Part shown: piece after piece, positions 61,737-64,000 of the stretch
Layout of the letters: each line of letters opens with the position of its first letter
Position numbering within the stretch: the stretch's first letter is position 1
DNA from: Sphingobium sp.
GTDB lineage: Bacteria; Pseudomonadota; Alphaproteobacteria; Sphingomonadales; Sphingomonadaceae
Assembly (NCBI GenBank): GCA_023266575.1
Contig: JAHFPV010000009.1
Span: 89,506-153,505 of the forward strand
Length of the DNA: 64,000 bases
Direction of reading: 5' to 3'
Made by a program: the position numbers and the translations under genes
Notes under the pieces: model-generated
What the model saw: the letters and a program-made list of their open reading frames with translations, nothing else
What the model was told of the DNA's origin: nothing
The model's database searches: none

Positions 61737-63826
61737 TGAGCGCGGCTGAGACCATCGCATCGGACGAAGGCCGCGCCGCCCGCTTCGCCGCCGCCACGCG
61801 CCACGGCTGGGCCGTGCTGCGCCGTCATCGCGTCATCCTGTTCGTCACCATGGCGCTATGCCTGCTGGCGGGCGCGTTGTTCATCCTCATGTCCACCCCC
61901 GACTATCGCGCGACGGCTTCGGTCGAGGTGCAGGACATACCCGCAGGCGCCGCCGGGGCAGGGGCGCAGGCCACCCCGCGCGTTGCGCCGGGCGACATCG
62001 AATCGCTGATGCAGACCGAGTTGGAAGTGCTGCGCAGCCGTGCGCTGGCCGAAGAGGTCGCACGCGATCTTGCGCTGGTCGGCACGCCCACTTTCTTTGC
62101 CGGTATGGACCGCCACCGCCCCACCGAAGGCGCGGGCAGCCTGACCCAGCGGCAGGTCGAACAGGACGCTGTCATCCGCTTGCTGCGCGACAATCTGGAA
62201 GTCGATCTGCCCGGCAAGTCCCGCGTCCTGCGCATCAGCTTCGTCAGCGCCGACCCGGTCCTGTCGGCGCGCGTCGCCAACAGCTATGCCGACAGCCTGA
62301 TCCGCGCGGACCTGAAACGCGGCTTTGAATCGGGCGTGCAGGCCCGCCGCTTTCTGCTCGGCGAACTGGACGGCGCGCGCAACGATCTGGCACGGGCGGA
62401 GCGCGATCTGGCGGTCTATGCCGCCCGTACCAGCACGACGACGGGCGAAGAAAGCGACACGCAACCCCCACCGGAAGGCACCATCACCGCCCGCCTCGCC
62501 CAGCTGAACGCCTATCATGCGCAGGCGCTGGCGGATCGTATCGCGGCGCAGAAACGCTGGGAGGGCGCACGCCGGGCGAGCGCCGAAACCCTGCCCGAAG
62601 TGCTGGGCAATGGCGCGATGCAAACGTTGATGGCCAGCCGCGCCGAAGCCCGCGCCGCCATTGTCGAGGAACGCCAGTTTCGCAAGGACGCCCATCCCGA
62701 CATGCGCGAAGCCCGCGCGCGCCTGGCTGCGCTGGACGATCAGGCGGAGGTGATGGCCAACACCATCCGCGCATCGCTGCGCGAACAATATGAGGTCGCG
62801 GTGCATGGCGAAACCCAGATCGCGGCCGAAATCGCCGATCTGGAACGGCAGGTGCAGGCCGAACGCGGGCGCGACGTGCAGACCGGCATCTTGGAACGCT
62901 CGGTCGATACCTACCGGATGCTGCATGACAGCCTGCTCCAGCGCTATCGCGACATGGCGTCGCAGGCCGGATTTCAGGCAGGGCGCATTCAGCCGCTCGA
63001 TCGCGCCGCCGTGCCGACCCGGCCCTTCTCGCCCCGCATCGGCGTGACGCTGTTGCTGGCGTCGCTCGGCGGGATCGCGCTGGGCCTGCTGCTGGTCGCG
63101 GCCCGGCATATGTTTGATGATGCCGTCACCTCCGCCGATACGCTGGCGGAGCGGGTCGGGCTGCCGCTGCTGGGTGCGGTGCCGGTGACCGGCGATGCGC
63201 CCCAGCCGGTCGACATCTTCTCGCCGCTCGCCTCCTCCCTGCTGCTGGCGTCGGCGGGTGGCCTGCCGCGCTCCATCCTCGTCACCAGCGCGCAGGAGGG
63301 GGAGGGCAAGTCGTTGACACTTCATGCCCTCGCACTGGCGCTGGCGGGGCTGGGCAAGCGCGTGCTGGTGGTCGACGGCGATATGCGTCGCCCGGTCCAG
63401 CACAGCCTGTTCCGCCTGCCCGCCGGGCGCGGCATCAGCGCATTATTGACCGGGCAGGCGAACGCGGATCAGGTCATCCTCGAGACCAGCACGACGGGCG
63501 TCGACCTGCTCCCCTGCGGCGCGGTGCCGCCCAACCCGGCGGAACTGCTGGCGACCCCGGCGCTCGAAGCCCTGCTGCTGGCCGTCCGCGACCGCTATGA
63601 CACGGTGCTGATCGACGCGCCGCCGATCCTGGGCGGAACCGACGCGCTATTGCTGGCGGGCAAGGTGCAGGCCAGCCTGCTCGTGGTCGAATGGGGCCGC
63701 AACCACCATGGCGGCCTGCGCGCCGCCTTCGACCGCTTGCGCCGCGCGGGTGGCACCATCATCGGCGCGATTCTGACCAAGCAGCAAGGCCGGGCGATGG
63801 AATATGATTATCACCGTGGTGGGTGA
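61736..63826 (+). CDS. Wzc-like tyrosine autokinase for polysaccharide export
   Basis: 696 aa from ATG 61736 (TTG 61733 also open). N-terminal Wzz domain with two membrane spans (VILFVTMALCLLAGALFILM and ITLLLASLGGIALGLLLVA-like), a long coiled coil between them, and a C-terminal CpsD/BY-kinase: Walker A SAQEGEGKSLTLHAL, Walker A' VVDGDMRRP and Walker B VLIDAPPILG. A short Tyr cluster (MEYDYH) ends the protein. It controls chain length and export of the polymer. Confidence 0.92.
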   Translation: MSAAETIASDEGRAARFAAATRHGWAVLRRHRVILFVTMALCLLAGALFILMSTPDYRATASVEVQDIPAGAAGAGAQATPRVAPGDIESLMQTELEVLRSRALAEEVARDLALVGTPTFFAGMDRHRPTEGAGSLTQRQVEQDAVIRLLRDNLEVDLPGKSRVLRISFVSADPVLSARVANSYADSLIRADLKRGFESGVQARRFLLGELDGARNDLARAERDLAVYAARTSTTTGEESDTQPPPEGTITARLAQLNAYHAQALADRIAAQKRWEGARRASAETLPEVLGNGAMQTLMASRAEARAAIVEERQFRKDAHPDMREARARLAALDDQAEVMANTIRASLREQYEVAVHGETQIAAEIADLERQVQAERGRDVQTGILERSVDTYRMLHDSLLQRYRDMASQAGFQAGRIQPLDRAAVPTRPFSPRIGVTLLLASLGGIALGLLLVAARHMFDDAVTSADTLAERVGLPLLGAVPVTGDAPQPVDIFSPLASSLLLASAGGLPRSILVTSAQEGEGKSLTLHALALALAGLGKRVLVVDGDMRRPVQHSLFRLPAGRGISALLTGQANADQVILETSTTGVDLLPCGAVPPNPAELLATPALEALLLAVRDRYDTVLIDAPPILGGTDALLLAGKVQASLLVVEWGRNHHGGLRAAFDRLRRAGGTIIGAILTKQQGRAMEYDYHRGG

Positions 63827-63839
63827 GGGAAACGCCAAC

Positions 63840-64000
63840 ATCCGTTCGTTTCGAGCGAAGTCGAGAAACGTAGTGCGCTGGTTTCTTGCATCTTGCGGTT
63901 GACCTGAGAGCAGTTGCATTCGGGTTGACCGTCTGGGGTGGCCACCCCAGACGGTCTGACGGATGGGACCGTGGGTTTCTGGGTTAGAGCCGAAGTCGAG
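63840..64000. repeat. Sphingomonad-type repeat and 30-bp palindrome after the Wzc-like gene
   Basis: Starts with ATCCGTTCGTTTCGAGCGAAG, sharing the CCGTTCGT end of the 26.1 and 43.6 kb elements, followed by a mirror TTTCGAGCGAAGTCGAGAAA. At 63927-63956 lies a perfect 30-bp palindrome (GACCGTCTGGGGTGG and its complement). The remaining bases to 64000 end with GCCGAAGTCGAG, a second partial repeat. No gene is visible. Confidence 0.7.

Overview
The window is about 64 kb of high-GC chromosome from an alphaproteobacterium, most likely a sphingomonad (Sphingobium/Sphingomonas type). The evidence is a GcrA cell-cycle regulator, a fused IspDF enzyme, the dusB-ntrB-ntrC-ntrY-ntrX-hfq gene order, a double-Sm-domain Hfq of the kind known from Zymomonas and other sphingomonads, an ImuB-DnaE2 mutasome, and dispersed sphingomonad-type hairpin repeats. 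Gene density is high, genes often overlap by 1-11 bp, and no phage, transposase, CRISPR or integrase gene is visible.

Layout. 1-3.9 kb: end of imuB and complete dnaE2 (SOS mutagenesis). 3.9-8.2 kb: tRNA-Pro, a 25-aa membrane peptide, an Asn/Ala-rich lipoprotein, an M28 peptidase, ettA, then a small-RNA-like transcription unit and a hairpin repeat. 8.2-12.8 kb: a NYN/LOTUS protein, carbonic anhydrase, lipA, a RatA/COQ10-like protein, a PncC-type amidase and ispDF. 12.9-22 kb: dusB, two nitrogen two-component systems (ntrBC, ntrYX), hfq, glutaminase and tRNA-Asn. 22-26.7 kb: nadK, moaA, a GGDEF-EAL protein and a MAPEG protein. 26.7-33.8 kb: mfd, sdhE, recG, an outer-membrane barrel and a PilZ protein. 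33.9-40 kb: tyrS, anmK, a 2OG-Fe(II) oxygenase with a CoxE-like VWA protein, and a soluble chemoreceptor-like protein. 40.1-51.6 kb: a micro-oxic respiration island with a universal stress protein, FixL (haem-PAS kinase), FixJ, an Fe-S Fnr/FixK regulator, and ccoNOQP-ccoGHIS encoding cbb3 oxidase and its assembly factors. 51.6-56.7 kb: a class A beta-lactamase-like hydrolase, parE, an outer-membrane protein and gcrA. 56.8-63.8 kb: an ABC-2 permease and the start of a capsule/exopolysaccharide locus (wecB, wecC, Wza-like exporter, Wzc-like kinase).

How it fits together. FixLJ and the Fnr/FixK protein form a plausible oxygen-sensing cascade feeding directly into the cbb3 oxidase operon, and a near-consensus FNR box precedes ccoN. 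WecB and WecC together make UDP-ManNAcA, a sugar for a polymer that the adjacent Wza/Wzc pair would export. NtrBC and NtrYX sit upstream of Hfq as in other alphaproteobacteria. Their AAA+ domains differ: NtrC keeps GAFTGA, whereas NtrX does not.

The points most worth a second look are: the asymmetric double-domain Hfq; an unannotated small-RNA candidate at about 7.89-7.96 kb boxed between two terminators; a 140-161 bp element with 17-bp terminal inverted repeats, one copy of which carries a nested hairpin; the altered FixL haem pocket; the overlapping mini-ORF chain before wecB; and several tiny membrane-protein genes.
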